Of a DNA stretch of 64,000 nt, positions 11,486-23,922 are shown piece after piece. How positions within the stretch are numbered: the first letter of the stretch is position 1; each line of letters begins with the position of its first letter. Under the pieces are notes generated by a model. It was not told where the DNA came from, did not search any database, and worked only from the letters and a program-made list of their open reading frames with translations. Made by a program: the position numbers and the translations under genes. Origin of the DNA: Cryptomeria japonica (lineage: Eukaryota > Streptophyta > Pinopsida > Cupressales > Cupressaceae); the NCBI RefSeq assembly GCF_030272615.1, contig NC_081410.1, forward strand, positions 227,204,915 to 227,268,914. The letters are read 5' to 3'.

Positions 11486-14304
11486 TGTAAGGACCCGCTA
11501 GTCCTACCCTTAGACTATCTATCATAATTAATTCCTAATTTAAGACTAACTTGCATTTATACCAATTTGCATTATCATAAGTGCGAGATTAAACATAAGA
11601 TATCCATCATGCATACATAAGATAGATAAAGATGAAGTAAAGATATGCATATAAGAACATGAAATAACGTGAAGATTGATAAGTATGTAAACCCATAGTT
11701 AATGTGCTTATGATTAAGTTAACTAATCAAACTTAAGTTATTATCATCAACCATGCATTAATGAATGGAAAGATAGCAAAACAAGGAAAACACATAAGCA
11801 GTAAATCATGCACACAAGGACACATGTTAGTGGGTTAGTAGTTTTCATTACTTTTTTGTTAGTTACATTTACATGGTGACCTACTATCGCATTTACATCA
11901 TTAGACGTCATAGGTCATTTACATATTGGTCATAATAGTACAATATTAATTAGTCCATAGGACTTTACAATGCAATATATATGAATCTCTGTCTCAGGAT
12001 GTAGCATCTCCATTGCCATTGGACTCACCTTCATTTGCAAACTGGAAGACGAACATATGATCCAGACATTTTATCTACCAAACCAAATGAAGCTTTCACT
12101 TCTCGGTGCTCATGATAAGCTCTTGTCCCTCACGATGGAGTTTCCTACCAAATCGGAACCAATTGTCGGGAATGGAACCTGTGAATGCATGTAGTATCTA
12201 ACAACCAAACTGTTGAGTTTAGCTACATGTTTAATGGTAGGGAGTGAACATGAATTTCTTGGCCAAGTTTTAACCCTTTCGGGATAGGTGTAAAGAAAAC
12301 ACCCTTCCTTGTTTTATCTCATACAAAGCACATCTTTCCAATAACATCCATCATAGAGAGTGGAATAACAATAAAAAACACCCCTCCCAGTTAAAATTCA
12401 TTTGTTATTAAGTTATTGTTTCACATTAATATTCATTTCTTAATCATACCTAATTATAGAATTAAATTCCATTTAACCCCAAAGCTTTGCAATAAATAAA
12501 TATATACATACCTATGTACGTAGATATATAATACTGATTGAAAGACAAGTTCCATTGTAACATTACATAATTACTATAGATTTATGCATCAAGAGATTGG
12601 AAGATGACAAAGCATGAACATTAGGTGTAACTATAGTTGTGTATGGTGTGGGATTGAGCGTATGCACTTCCAGCTCTCTGAAACAGAGTTGCACCCTTCA
12701 CAAAGTGGAGATTTTAGCCGCTTGGGTGAGATGAAGAGAAAAAAAAATGATAATATAAGGCAAGGACAGAGGGAAACACTCCTCTGATGTCACACCCAAC
12801 CAAGTAATTGGTTTCAGCAACAAATCAAAACCAAGATGATACAAACTATCAGGTAAATCGGTCAATTCAGAGGTACATTTATTCTCTAAATATAGTGACT
12901 AGGATTTGAGAAAAACTTTCAAAATATAGCTCTATCAAATGGGTCATATGCAGTGTTGAATCAGTTGACTAATGTCTGGAAACCAAATATTACAAACGAA
13001 AACACCATAAATAACAGCTAATTAAAACCAAGGCATCGATGGAGATAGGAGAAATTATATGTTAGCAGAAGAAAATTGACATAGCCTATGATCCACGGCT
13101 CTGCCTCTCAAAATTGTCTCAGAATAAATCTCTATCAGCTATTGTTTAAATTTGTTAGCTGATAAATCGATGTTTTCCAGCAGTTGAGAAGGCAGCGATA
13201 AGTATTAATGAATCTCCTCCCAGGTACCCACATCATGAGTCAACAAGGCTCATTCAGTGGGAAAAATAAAACAATGGTTAACTACAATAATTTGAAAGGC
13301 AAAACAAGATCAATATATAAAGTGAATTCAAGGAAAACTGCAGAAGAAGAAAGGTGTGATATTACCTATCAAAAATTGGTTATGCCCAGGTGGAATCTCC
13401 TATAGAGACCATTGAATCAAGATTAAGAAATCACAAAGATTCCAAGAGAACACCTTGAAATAAAATCACAGTGGAGAGATGGTGCGGTTCTGGTTTTCAA
13501 TCATTTGTAGGCGGTCTAGAATTTCTAATCACCTGTGCCTAAATAATCGAGTTCTGGATTGATATACAATGGCTCAAACTAAAATTTGATCCTTATTGCA
13601 TGGATCTAAAATCGATAAAGAACTTGGGTGGATGGGGAGTTGAAGAGGAGAAAATCTATGCACTAAAGTTGGGAGAAGAAATTAGAGGGAGAAAATAGCC
13701 AGTTACAAGGAGATCGAAATTGGTGAGCTTGTGAATTCCTGGAGATGACTTAGTTATTTCTCCTAAATTGATGCAATTGATAGTTTAGACTGGAGTCAGA
13801 GGGAGCTTATGGAAGAGAAAAGAATGCAAACTCATTAACTTTGCATAATCAAGAGTTTAGGCTCTCAGATATTGAATTTTCAAATTATATTTAAATTAAA
13901 AAATTTAAAATTTTATTTTTCAAAACTTTCAATTTAATATTCTAATTTATTTATAACTTATTTATATTTATCAATTATAAACAATTTAACTTTGATTTTA
14001 TTGTTTAATGTGATTAATTAATTTAGTTATTATTATTATTATTAATGTGTGTGTATGCCCAGGTTTACATTTTGCGAGTTGTTGCTGACGAGCTAGGAGA
14101 CCCCTCGGTCATATGATTAACCTTGCATCCACTTCATACTCAACGAAATTGTCAGATCATAATATTAAAAATGTCATCAATAGCATTAAATAGCATCATA
14201 AATAATATCACATTAGCATCATAATGTCAAATGTCATCAATAATATCAGTGTCTAACATAATAAATTAATCTAAAACTAATTAGCCTAAAACTGGTTTGT
14301 GACA
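11486..14304. mobile_element. Solo LTR, about 2.8 kb
   Basis: The segment begins TGTAAGGACCC and ends GTTTGTGACA. It is flanked by a perfect 5-bp duplication, aaggt (11481-11485 and 14305-14309). Removing it restores OLD RT as TKV-LQRCKDHN. I see no internal copy of either terminus, no primer site and no coding domain, so a single long LTR is the simplest reading. A large non-autonomous element is possible. The orientation is uncertain: the minus strand starts TGTCACAAACC, which resembles gypsy LTR starts. It contains a short TTA run near 14026-14044. Confidence 0.8.
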
Positions 14305-14855
14305 AAGGTACTTCAAAGATGTAAGGATCACAACCTCTCATTAAGTAATGAGAAATGTTACATGATGATGCAAGAGTTGCGCTTGGTCACCATGTCTCCC
14401 ATAAGGGTATACAAGTTGACCCTATGAAAATAGAGGTCACTAAAATATGCCAATGACTTCCAAGTAAAAACATGTTAGAAGCTTTCTCAATCATGCAAGT
14501 TATTATAGAAGGTTTATTAAAGATTTTAGCAAAATTGTATCACCACTCTATGTATTGTTAACTAAAGATGTTGAATTTGAATGGATTAATACTTCTCAAC
14601 AAGATTTTTAGAAATTGAAGGATGTCTTGATAGAGGCCCCTATTCTTAGAGGACTAAATTGGAGCTTACAATTTCATATTCATACAGATGCAACATATCA
14701 TGCAGTTGGAGCAGTTTTGGGACATACAAAAGGGATAATAGAGTTTGCAATCTATTATGTTAGCAAGAACCTGCAAGTAATTGAAATTAATTACACTATC
14801 ACTAAGAAGGAAATGTTAGAAACTTTATGTATGCTATCAACAAGTTCAAACACTA
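14305..14855 (+). pseudogene. OLD RT C-terminus and RNase H, first half
   Basis: Translation gives RCKDHNLSLSNEKCYMM, then FYRRFIKDFSKIVSPLY-like sequence, the RT connection, then FHIHTDATYHAVGAVLGH. The last carries the first RNase H Asp. ITKKEMLETL follows, with the RNase H Glu. Stops and one frameshift occur around 14400-14610. The domain is cut at FKHY by the GP1 composite and resumes at 53655. Confidence 0.9.
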
Positions 14856-15010
14856 TGTAATATCAAAAATCTCTCCCTTTGTGATTCAACGCAACAAATG
14901 GCACTTTCCTCCATGTCATCGGAGGTTAGGCATCACCACCTTTGTCCTTTTGTCCAATCGGATCACCTAGTCAGCTCCAAGTAGGTATTTCACTAACTCC
15001 GTCAACCAAT
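14856..15010 (+). repeat. GP1 5' LTR, first part
   Basis: Matches 52540-52690 closely, including the strings AATCTCTCCCTTTGTGATTC and AGCTCCAAGTAGGTATTTCA. It ends where DUO-A begins, and the rest of the LTR lies at 30579-31522. Confidence 0.9.
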
Positions 15011-15898
15011 TGTTGGAATAGAAGGAATCCAAGAACACTGAGACGAGGGGGTGAATCAGTCTTCTGCCAGTGTTATAAGATTTTATCTTATTACAACATA
15101 CACAAATAAACCAGTAAATGAAGAAACATATAACATGAAGTAAATAAACCAGCCAGATGAATGGACACCATAACACACTAAATTTTATACGTGGAAAACC
15201 TCAAAGAGGAAAAACCATGGTGGGATTTGTGACCCACAATATCAATTCATTGGCCATATGAAAGATATTACATAGCATTGGGGCCTGCACATGCTAGAAG
15301 GCACACTGCTCAACACAAAAATTCTCACTGACTACAAGCTTCTGCTAAGATTAAACAATAATGGTGAACTCACAAAATGCATCTGCAATGCCAAAAAGAG
15401 TTTCGATTATAGCTATGTTTTGTACCGGTTCATAAACCATAAACCCTTTTACCAGTATCGCCTTTGCTCTAAGAATGCTTTACAAACCGTCTACTGACCA
15501 TTGCATGATATTACTTTTGCATACAAATGATCTACATACCTATCCTTCAAATCATTTTTCTTCTCCACATTATTATATATCAAAATGACCTAATAAACTG
15601 ACTTATATACCCTTTACAAACAATATGCCTTATGTTGGCTTACAACACGTTACAAAAGATGTTCAATGTTGGCTCTATACAATAATTACAAAATGATTTT
15701 ACAAATAAAACTTTTACCGGATCCCAGACTGATGTCGGCTTCACTGAAGTGTTGGATGTCGGTGTCGGTGTCGGTGTCGGTTATGACCCTAATTACTCCA
15801 ATGTCGGTATCTGTGGGTATCTGCCGATGTATGCCTTCTATAGAATCTTGTTGCCATCAATGACAACATATGAATCCAATGAGTGTCAATTTCCAACA
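15011..15898 (-). repeat. DUO-A 3' LTR
   Basis: About 888 bp and a direct repeat of 21148-21924 plus 30498-30578. On the plus strand it opens TGTTGGAATAGAAGG and carries the block GAGGAAAAACCATGGTGGGA that recurs in the other DUO LTRs. A GTCGGT hexamer array lies at about 15759-15782. A minus-strand TATA (GTATATAAGT) lies at 15601-15610. Confidence 0.9.
15759..15782. repeat. GTCGGT microsatellite in DUO-A LTR
   Basis: About four GTCGGT units occur here, against two in the right-hand LTR near 21887-21899. The copy number therefore changed after insertion. Confidence 0.8.
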
Positions 15899-16130
15899 AT
15901 CTCCCCCTTTGGCATTGATGGCAACACTCATGTGAAAAATGGATTCCCCGTCGGTTCAACTGAAATTGAAACATGCTCCCCCTGAGCTGATTGACTTTGA
16001 TTGCATTTATCTCCTCCTTTGATTCATATACGCTCTGTCTGATATCCTCCTCCTAGGATTGTATACATAATTTATTTTTCATTTCATTTTTCACATACAT
16101 ATCCTCCCCCTTTGGCATCAATGCCAAAGA
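15899..16130 (-). promoter_or_regulatory. DUO-A polypurine tract region (two PPT-like blocks)
   Basis: Read on the minus strand, ATGCCAAAGGGGGAGAT abuts the 3' LTR at 15899-15918, the normal place of the plus-strand primer. A second copy, CCAAAGGGGGAGG, lies about 200 bp upstream (16103-16117), next to the inverted repeat CTTTGGCATCAATGCCAAAG. A third purine run, CAGGGGGAGC, lies near 15974-15984. The same arrangement recurs in DUO-B and DUO-C. Confidence 0.7.
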
Positions 16131-16319
16131 CCGGTGAAAGAATTGAAAGAATTGTTAGGAATCTATGCAAAAGAAAGAATAATTACAGATTTCTTACCAG
16201 AGCTTGACCAATTTCAAGATTTTCGAATAAGCTTTCTCTAGTAACTCTATATAAGTATCCCAGCCGATTTTGAATGTGTTGGATATGGATACAAGTCCAC
16301 TCAGTAAATGTGCAAGTGA

Positions 16320-19300
16320 TTATTTCTCAGTGACTTCTGCTGGTGTGGGCTTCCCAAGCATATCCATGCATTTCCTCTTATGTACACCAAGTGAATCCAA
16401 TCTTGGACTCACCAAACCTTTGAGACTTCTGGCTCTCTGAATGATCTTATCTCTTTCCTTTTCAAAAGCAAAAATTTGGTTCTCCAAAGTCAAAATTTGT
16501 CCATTAATAGATGATGTAAGTGAAGTTAGTCCATCAAAAGAGTTAGCAATTTTAGCAATCTTTTCTTGTAACTCCTTTATCTTCTTATCTACATTTGTTG
16601 TAAGAATCTCTATATTACAACAGACCCTGTAAATTTTAGTACACTGTTTCAAAGAATTTTCAACAAGTATAAGTTTCTCTTCAATCTTCCTCTTCTCTGT
16701 CTCAATGATTTGATCAAAAGTGGCTTTCTTAGCCAAAGTGAATCTTTCAAGTTCTTGCCGGTCTGAGATCTACTGTAATGATTGAAAGTTTTTAGAGATG
16801 TGCTTTGTCAATACCTTAAGCTTGCTGGAAGGGCTCGCTTCATTCTCAATCATACATTCTGGAATCAATGTGTGCAAAAATGTTATTGACTGATCTATTA
16901 TCCCCTTGTCTGCAGATCCTTCCTTCATTAGTTTTTGAGCAACCATCATCATTAACTTTGTGGGACTCATCTTTGTGATGGATTTCTTCTCAACTTGAAA
17001 AGTGTCAATTGCCAAAAGTTTTGATGAGGAATCACCTATCGGTTTGGTACTGGATGTTTGTGAAGCTTTATTCTTATCAGTCTCCTTTTCCTTTTCTTTC
17101 TTTTCCTTATCCTCTCCCGGTGTATCCCTTTTCTCATCCTCTTTTGCACCGGTGGCTTCGCCACTTGGTGTAGTATTTGTCATTGTCGATGGATTATTAT
17201 CCACAATATTATTTGTATCGACATCTAGAATATTAATAATATCAGTATCCTATATATTATCTATATTACCTTGCTCAGACTGTACATATGTTGTCTCTGT
17301 CGGTTTAGCCTGTACACTTTCATTAATTTTAGGTTTATCTGCCAGTGGAGTCTTTACACTCTTATCAGATTGAGAATTGTCTACCGGTTCATTCAAAATT
17401 TGATCTGAGCTCCCCAAAATTTATTTTCCTTTGGATTTGTTCGGAATAGTGGGAGTTGTTGCCTTAGCAAATTCTTCTTGGGAAGTAAGGAAATCAAGAT
17501 TCTTTTGGATAAATTTAGCCCATCCTTCTCTGGTCTCATTTATTATTTCATTGACTCTACCCATCGTTAATCTTATTTGTCGGGGTTTGCTGCTAAAGAT
17601 TGTTCTATTTGCAACTTCTATACATCTTTTCATTTCCTCATTAGTTATAGTACCATAAATGCTTAAAAGTTCAACTTCTTTAATCTCTCTATCCCTCTTG
17701 ACTACATCTTATCTCCTTGCATCCAACTTATTATACAAAGATAAAGTAATTTCCCTCATAATCTCTACCAAAGCCTTCTTATATATGTCTAAATATAACA
17801 AAATTGCTTCTTCTATTTCATTATGTTCATTGTCATCTAAATGCTCAAAAAATTTGACACATTCTTCAACATTCCATCTTTAGTTACCTCATCTATTAAT
17901 TCCGCCCGTCATTGGGGGGGATGATGGTAACATTACCGGATTCAATTGTTTCATCTATCTCACTCTTTTTCTTCTTGTTGTTGGGGGTTGTAGAGGCAGA
18001 TGGAGTTGGCTTCCTCTTCTGGGAAGGTTTCCTTGCTAGAGGTGTGAATGTTGTTGGCTCTTTAATTGTCACCTTTCTTATTAGCTTCCTCCTTGGTTCC
18101 ATCTTCTTCTCTTCTACTGGAGGCTTGTCAACTCTCTTCCTTTGTACCCTTTTGAACTCAAGAGGTTGATTATCCTCTGTATCAGAGTCAAAAGTGATAG
18201 GAGATATGAAGGTTTCTGGCTTCTTTACCTCTGGATCACTTGTCACTTCGGTTGTTGCAGCTGCCATTAACGGTTGATCTATCGGTTTAGATCCAGAACC
18301 TAGTTATGTATCTATCCTATGAATTACATTCTTAACGAAGGCAAAGATTTTTTCTATTTTCTTTTCCCTTCTCTTCTTAATGAAACCAATTTTGACTTCA
18401 AGTGCCTTCTCCTTTGCAGTACCAAAGTGTTCAGCCTTATCATCCAAAGGAGCATCAAGCAACATTTTTGCATACAGTTCCAGAATGTTGTCATCAACTT
18501 CATAACCTAATTCAATGACCCATATTGTTCTAGGTTCCATCGCTTCCATGAGAGTCTCATCTGTTTTCACCATGAAGCAAATTTGAGTGGAGTATTTCTC
18601 CACAATGTGTTTGGAGATTCTCTCCCCAGTCTCATGTTCTTTTGGAAAGATTTAAAGAAACCCCATAACTTCTCATCCCTGTTGCTACCAAGACCGGCGA
18701 TTGCATCTCTAATCTGCCTGCCTACTGGAATGTCATGAGCCCATCGTTTCTTTCCCAATCTCGATAGCTCATTCATGAAATATAGCATCAAGAAGATAAT
18801 AAGGTTACCATATCAGAATGTCCCTTTCTTAACACCTTTGATTTTTCCTAGATTTATCATCAATTCGCTTCTTAACCATTCACACAAATCGTATTTTCCA
18901 TCATTCTTTATTTAATATGCAACATGAATACAGGAACTGGCAACATAGTTTAATCGATTTGATTGTGTTACCTTGTAATCGATGATTATGCTGGAAAAAT
19001 TTACATCTGAGTCTTTAATGGTGCTAATCCTCATTGACCTTCCATCATGGGTTGCGTCGGTGAGCTTTTCCACCTCAGTGTCGGAGATCTTCTTGTCGGG
19101 TTCCTTCTTGACTTTGGGTAAGCCGATGACCACCCGAATTGCTTATTTGGTGATCATATGAGGTCTATCTAGCCAGATAAATTCATTATAGACCCTACTC
19201 AGAACATATCTAATCATTTCATCCTCGAATTCTGATATATACAGGATTTCGGTTAACCCTAGGTCTTCAATGATATGGTATTCCGGCTTCATTGTTCCAG

Positions 19301-19553
19301 AGCTGCCCAATATCACAGATTGATACATTCCCTTAATTTCCTCAATGCCTAATTCCTCCAAATTATAGTGAATATAAGCCCTGACATCTTCCACATATAC
19401 TACACCATCAGGAACCCTCAAAAATGCGCCAATAGAGTCTCCCTTCATTGCTACTTGATGAACTTTTTTGAAAACAGGTCTAAGCCTATCCTTAACCTCA
19501 ACTACAGTGGGATTCACAATGAAAGTAGGAGCAGAGGATGATCTAGATGCCAT
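16320..19553 (-). pseudogene. DUO-A ORF2, conserved protein of unknown function
   Basis: ATG at 19553 opens a frame of about 1,078 codons broken by a few stops (for example after MITK near 19141) and a frameshift near 18600. Three parts are visible. The N-terminal third has blocks shared with DUO-B and DUO-C ORF2: YVLSRVYNEFIWLDRPH, a block around IIIDYKVTQSNRLNYVAS, and ICFMVKTDETLMEAMEPR. The middle is Lys/Arg/Glu-rich, for example KRREKKIEK and NNKKKKSE. The C-terminus is a coiled coil with SLTSSINGQILTLENQI. I see no RT, protease, integrase or membrane segment and do not recognise the family. Its position after ORF1 and before the PPT is where env-like ORFs lie in SIRE-type copia elements. 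Confidence 0.7.
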
Positions 19554-19915
19554 TTTAAATAAATACCTGGATAATAATTCTCGGTTGAAAGATCTTGATT
19601 ACTTCTAAGAAAACTGCTGGAAATCTCTTTAGAATGCCTTTGCTCACTTTTGATTGCCTATGATTCGCCTTTTCTTCGCTCTGGTTTTCTCAAGTGCTGG
19701 GTGAGTGAAAGTGAGTCGATTTTTTCCTTTTTATCGGTGAGTAAACCCTAATTCTTCATTGTCATAAATTCTTACCTGTGTGCCCTACCGGATGCTGATT
19801 TCACAGTTTTATGTCGGATAAACCTCCATCAATGATCAATATAACTCTCTAGATCTCTTTCGGGGAATATGCAAGATTTGTAATGAATTTGCCAACCCCT
19901 AAGGCATCTGCCTCA
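19554..19915 (-). promoter_or_regulatory. DUO-A ORF1 stop, hairpin and polypurine module
   Basis: On the minus strand ORF1 ends AAC-TGA (stop at 19913-19915). It is followed at once by GGCAGATGCCTTAGGGG, a short hairpin and a purine run. About 360 bp of noncoding sequence then leads to the ORF2 ATG. DUO-B and DUO-C show the same order at the same place. Confidence 0.65.
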
Positions 19916-21134
19916 GTTACTAGTTGAATTTCCTACCGGTGCAGGAACACTCTGTTCTACCAGTGGAGTTACTGGTGCAGTTACTGGTGTAGTTGCATCT
20001 CCACTTGGTTCTTCAGACTTTCTAACCCATCTCTTGGTGTAATCTTGTTGTAATTCATCTACCTTTTGCTTTACTTTCTCATTTGCTCTGTCATTGCTAA
20101 CCGGTTTAGTCTTACTTTTGCAGTACTTAGCAATATGACCTATTTTGTTGCATGCATATCATGTAACATTGTTCTTTTGAATTGCTTTTCCATATCCGGT
20201 GTCATTCCTTGATCTACATTGGTTAGCCAAATGTCCAAACTTTCCACATGCATGACACTTAACATTCATTCAGCAATCTTCTGACTTGTGATCATATTTC
20301 TTGCAATTTGTGCATTGATCGAGAACTGAATTGTAGTTTTGATTTTCTCTATTTCTACATTGTTTAGCCATATGACCAAATTTATTACAAACAAAGCATC
20401 TACCATTGAATTTGTAAGCATTAGATTGCCTTACCGGTTTCCTCTAGTATCGGTCATCTGATGAGTTCTGCATACCGGTTGTCTGATCTTCATTTGCAGT
20501 AGCAGAGCTTTCACCTTGTTCAAATCCAAGTCCTCTAGATCCTTCATTATGTCTTTGTCTTTTCAATAAATTATCCAACTGTGCAGCACTAATCCTGAAT
20601 TTTTCTTTATACTCACTTGCAGTAGTCAGATCATTTTTTAGAATCATTATTTATTTTTCAAGCTCTTGTTCATTATTCTAGGATTGTACCAAATCAGTTC
20701 TCAACATATCATTCTCATGAGCCAATCTGCCACATTCTTCAAATTTGTTCTTTAGAGATACAACAAGTTTTTCTTCCTTCTTCTTTTTGTCCTCAATTTC
20801 TTTTGAGATCCTCATAGTCAAGTCTTGCATTTCATTCTTCATGAGCATGCTCTCTTGACTTAGCTTCTGACATTGTTCCTTAAGTGCATTTTTCTCTTCA
20901 TCATCCTGGTTTTGCAAAAGTTCCTTCCTCCTAGCTTGAGTAGATGATAACCTTTCTTGTAGAACAAGAATGAATTCCTTAGCAGAATTCAATTCATCTT
21001 ACAACTTTAAGTTCTTCAACCTTTCAACATCATAATCTTCAAGTGTCATCTCAAGTTTCTTCTCCATAGCCATATTCAATGATTCTGGTTTCAGGATCTT
21101 CCTCAAGTTGTTAAACTTCCTCCAAGGCACCAGA
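19913..21134 (-). pseudogene. DUO-A ORF1, coiled-coil and zinc-knuckle protein
   Basis: The frame is readable from the primer site onwards. It gives a long heptad-rich coiled coil (ELNSAKEFILVLQERLSS, EDKKKKEEKLVVSLKNK), then the RGLGFEQGESS linker typical of copia-type gag. CCHC knuckles follow: CFVCNKFGHMAKQC, CTNCKKYDHKSEDC, CHACGKFGHLANQC and a fourth with its first Cys replaced by Tyr (YACNKIGHIAKYC). It is a gag-like, presumably RNA-binding protein without the usual N-terminal copia gag domain. At least four in-frame stops make it a pseudogene. Confidence 0.75.
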
Positions 21135-21145
21135 CTCTGATACCA
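21134..21145 (-). promoter_or_regulatory. DUO-A primer binding site
   Basis: The minus strand reads TGGTATCAGAGT, two bases from the LTR end at 21148. It matches the initiator-Met-tRNA PBS except for the last base. Confidence 0.85.
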
Positions 21146-21147
21146 AT

Positions 21148-21924
21148 TGTTAGAATAAAAGGAACCTAAGAATACTGAGAGGGGGGGGGTGAATCAGTGT
21201 TCTGTTGGTGTTATAAGATTTTACCTTATTACAACATACACATATAAATCAGTAAATGAAGAAACATATAACATGAAGTAAATAAACCAGCCACATGAAT
21301 GAACGCCATAACACACTGAATTTTATATGTGGAAAACCTCTAAGAGGAAAAACCACGGTGGGATTTGTGACCCACAATATCAATTCACTGGCCATATGAA
21401 AGATATTGCATAGCATTGGGGCCTGCACATACATGAAGACACACTGCTCAACACAAAAAGTCTCACTGACTAGGTGAGATAAAACAATAATGGTGAACTC
21501 ACAAAATGCATCTGTAATGCCAAAAAGAGTTTCAGTTATAGCTCTGTTCTGTACCGGTTCATAAACCCTAAACCCTTTTACCGATATCTCCTTTGCTCTA
21601 AGAATGCTTTACAAATCATCTACTGACCATTGCATGATATTACTTTCACATACAAATGATCTACATACATATCCTTTGCATCATTTTTCTTCTCCACATT
21701 GATATATATCAAAATGACCTAAGAAACTGACTTATATACCCTTTACAAATAATATGCCTTATGTTGTCTTACAACATGTTACAAAAGATATTCAATGTCG
21801 GCTCTATACAATAATTACAAAATGATTTTACAAATAAAACTTTTCCCGGATCCCAGACTGATGTCGGCTTCACTGAAGTGTTGGATGTCGGTGTCGGTTA
21901 TTACCCTAATTACTCCAATGTCGG
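21148..21924 (-). repeat. DUO-A 5' LTR, main part
   Basis: Repeat of 15011-15898, cut by GP2 after ATGTCGG and resuming at 30498. Its minus-strand TATA (GGTATATAAG) is at 21731-21740. A run of nine G at 21181-21189 is longer than in the partner LTR. Confidence 0.9.
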
Positions 21925-22443
21925 TGTAGCGTCGTAAATTGTACGCACTTGCTAGGGTGGTACAATTTCACACCTAGTTTAGCACCCGCCTTGGCGCATT
22001 TTGCATTTTGCATTGCATTTCCCCTTTAGCACTTAATTAATTAAATTAATTAGGTCTAAGGTTCTATTTCATCATCTTCCACATCATAAAGTCGGGCCCT
22101 TTCATTAAAGTGTGCCCCTTTCATTTTATTCCTCCAATACATCATTTAATCAAAAATCCTAATTAGGTCCTATTTTGAACTTGGGGGCTTGATTTCGGGG
22201 GTCAAAACATCTCGAAAATAGCTGTAACTTCGGGATTCGCTCTAAAATCATCATATCCGACGACCCTGAAAATTTGGTAAAAAGTTGTCGGGACCATGGC
22301 GCCCAGAGTGCACATGGTCCTGGACATTTTTCCCGAAATTTTAGGAGTGCGATCCAATCATAAAATAAAGCTTAACCCCAAGAAATTGGCGGGAGATTCA
22401 ATCTCTAGGTCAGTCAAAAGTTGAAATTAAGACCTAGGGTTTC

Positions 22444-22453
22444 ATATATAAGA
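22444..22453 (+). promoter_or_regulatory. TATA box of GP2 LTR
   Basis: CATATATAAG followed by AGCTCTC. It is conserved at 29374-29383 in the 3' LTR. It lies about 1.1 kb before the LTR end, implying a long R-U5 leader. Confidence 0.6.
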
Positions 22454-23070
22454 GCTCTCTTTCTTCATTTGAAAGGATCCAGAATTTTTGGTTTCAAGGG
22501 ACTTTCTATGCAGCGAAAGAGTAGATCTTTGAAGACTTCAACAACATTCAAGATCCATCCCTCTATCAAGCATTTATCAATTCCATTCATCTATTTAGGG
22601 CTTGGAAGACATTGAAGAACAATAGGAGATTACCGACTGAAGATTGGCTTGTACCCCTCCCTTGGGGGTTGGGTATGATTTCATATTGTTTTCATGTCTT
22701 TGCATAAGCTTCAATATATCATTTATTCATGCTTTAGATCACTTTGCATCTTGATTTAGAGCATTTACATTATCATTTACAAGCAATTAGGGTTTACTTT
22801 CTAGGTTGCTCTAGTTTGCTTACTTGCATTTTAGGATCTTGCACACACACAAGGTCTGGACACACACTACTTTTACAATACAACTTGGCTATTCGTGGAG
22901 GTGGAAATCACCAAAGCGGGGGTTTGACTAAGGCAAAACCCTATATAGCCGCCCACAACACCTTTTCAGATATAAGTGCAGGTTTCAGGATTCGGACGAC
23001 GCCGCAAATTACAGATCCGACGAAAGCAGACAGAGACTGAACTTCACACCAAATTGCAGAGAAAAAGACC

Positions 23071-23232
23071 AGGACAGGGGCGTGGGGCACCCTGGTCCCT
23101 GGGACAGGGGCGCTGGGCGCCCTAGTCCTTCTGTCAGACAGTAGTTTCAGCATTTTTCTGACAGCTTTTCAAGTTGCAAAACAATAGTTTCAGGTGCAGA
23201 ATCAGGACAGTGGCGCCCGCGCCCCCGTCCTG
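23071..23232 (+). repeat. GC-rich quasi-palindromic repeats in GP2 LTR
   Basis: Two tandem units of about 30 bp start AGGACAGGGGCG and GGACAGGGGCG and end CCCTGGTCC and CCCTAGTCC (23071-23130). A third related unit lies at 23203-23232. Each can fold on itself because GGACAGGG pairs imperfectly with the CCCTGGTCC end. The 3' LTR copy at 30002-30062 differs by an indel between the units. Confidence 0.75.
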
Positions 23233-23559
23233 AACATTTCCACTCATATTTTAACCCTAGGTACGCATTTACATTCTTGTCTTGTCCTTGTGTTTACAGC
23301 TTTCCATTATTTAAGTTCAATTCTGCAATCTTGTTATTAGTTTATACTTGCACTTTGGGGTTAGGGATTGAACTTGCATCATTCTATCTATCATTTGCAA
23401 CAAAGGAATAGAAATCCTAATAGGTATCCCGTGGCTCTCTCTTCCACAAAAAGAAGTAGCCAATTGTGTGATACCTCTAGGCTCTTTCGTATTCCACAAG
23501 TGTGTGATTGAAAGTGAGATTAGGGCATGTTTGCTTAGTGTCACTTTTTCCCCCACACA

Positions 23560-23580
23560 TTTTGGTGAACCCGACGTGAA
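23560..23580 (+). promoter_or_regulatory. GP2 primer binding site
   Basis: TTTTGGTGAACCCGACGTGA follows the 5' LTR directly. The TGG start fits pairing with a tRNA CCA end, but I cannot assign the tRNA. GP1 has the closely matching TTTTGTGAACCCGATGTGA. Confidence 0.7.
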
Positions 23581-23922
23581 TTCCAATCTTCTCTAATTCT
23601 GATTTATGTTTTCAAATTTGAGTGTTTATGCTATTTACAAGTTTTAATTTCTTGCAAGATTCAAAAAATCTAGAGGAAATTTTTGCTAAAACCCTATTTT
23701 TTCAATTCAAAGTTGAACTTGTGGATAGCTTAATTGGGATCACTAATTTCAAATCTGATTTAGGAACTCATTTGAATCATAAATCTACATTCTAAGTGCT
23801 TGCATTGGTTAAAATTAAACATTTCCTTCTATTTTGCATGTGTTATCATTTGAAAGAGGAAAATTGGTGTCATGATGCATTCATTTCATAGATGTGATAA
23901 TGGGTTAGCTTCCCTTGTTTAA

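Larger units (their letters stand above)
21925..23559 (+). repeat. GP2 5' LTR
   Basis: Direct repeat of 28856-30492. It has a TATA box at 22444-22453 and, in the presumed transcribed leader, three GC-rich quasi-palindromes (23071-23129 and 23203-23232). The small open frames here recur in the 3' LTR only because the LTRs are copies. Confidence 0.95.

Noticed and set aside
15749-15985. A frame encoding repeated Val-Gly residues
   Set aside because: It is a translation of the GTCGGT microsatellite in the DUO-A LTR.
23071-23232. Repeats with spacers as a CRISPR-like array
   Set aside because: There are only three degenerate units, present in both LTRs of a plant retrotransposon, with no associated genes.
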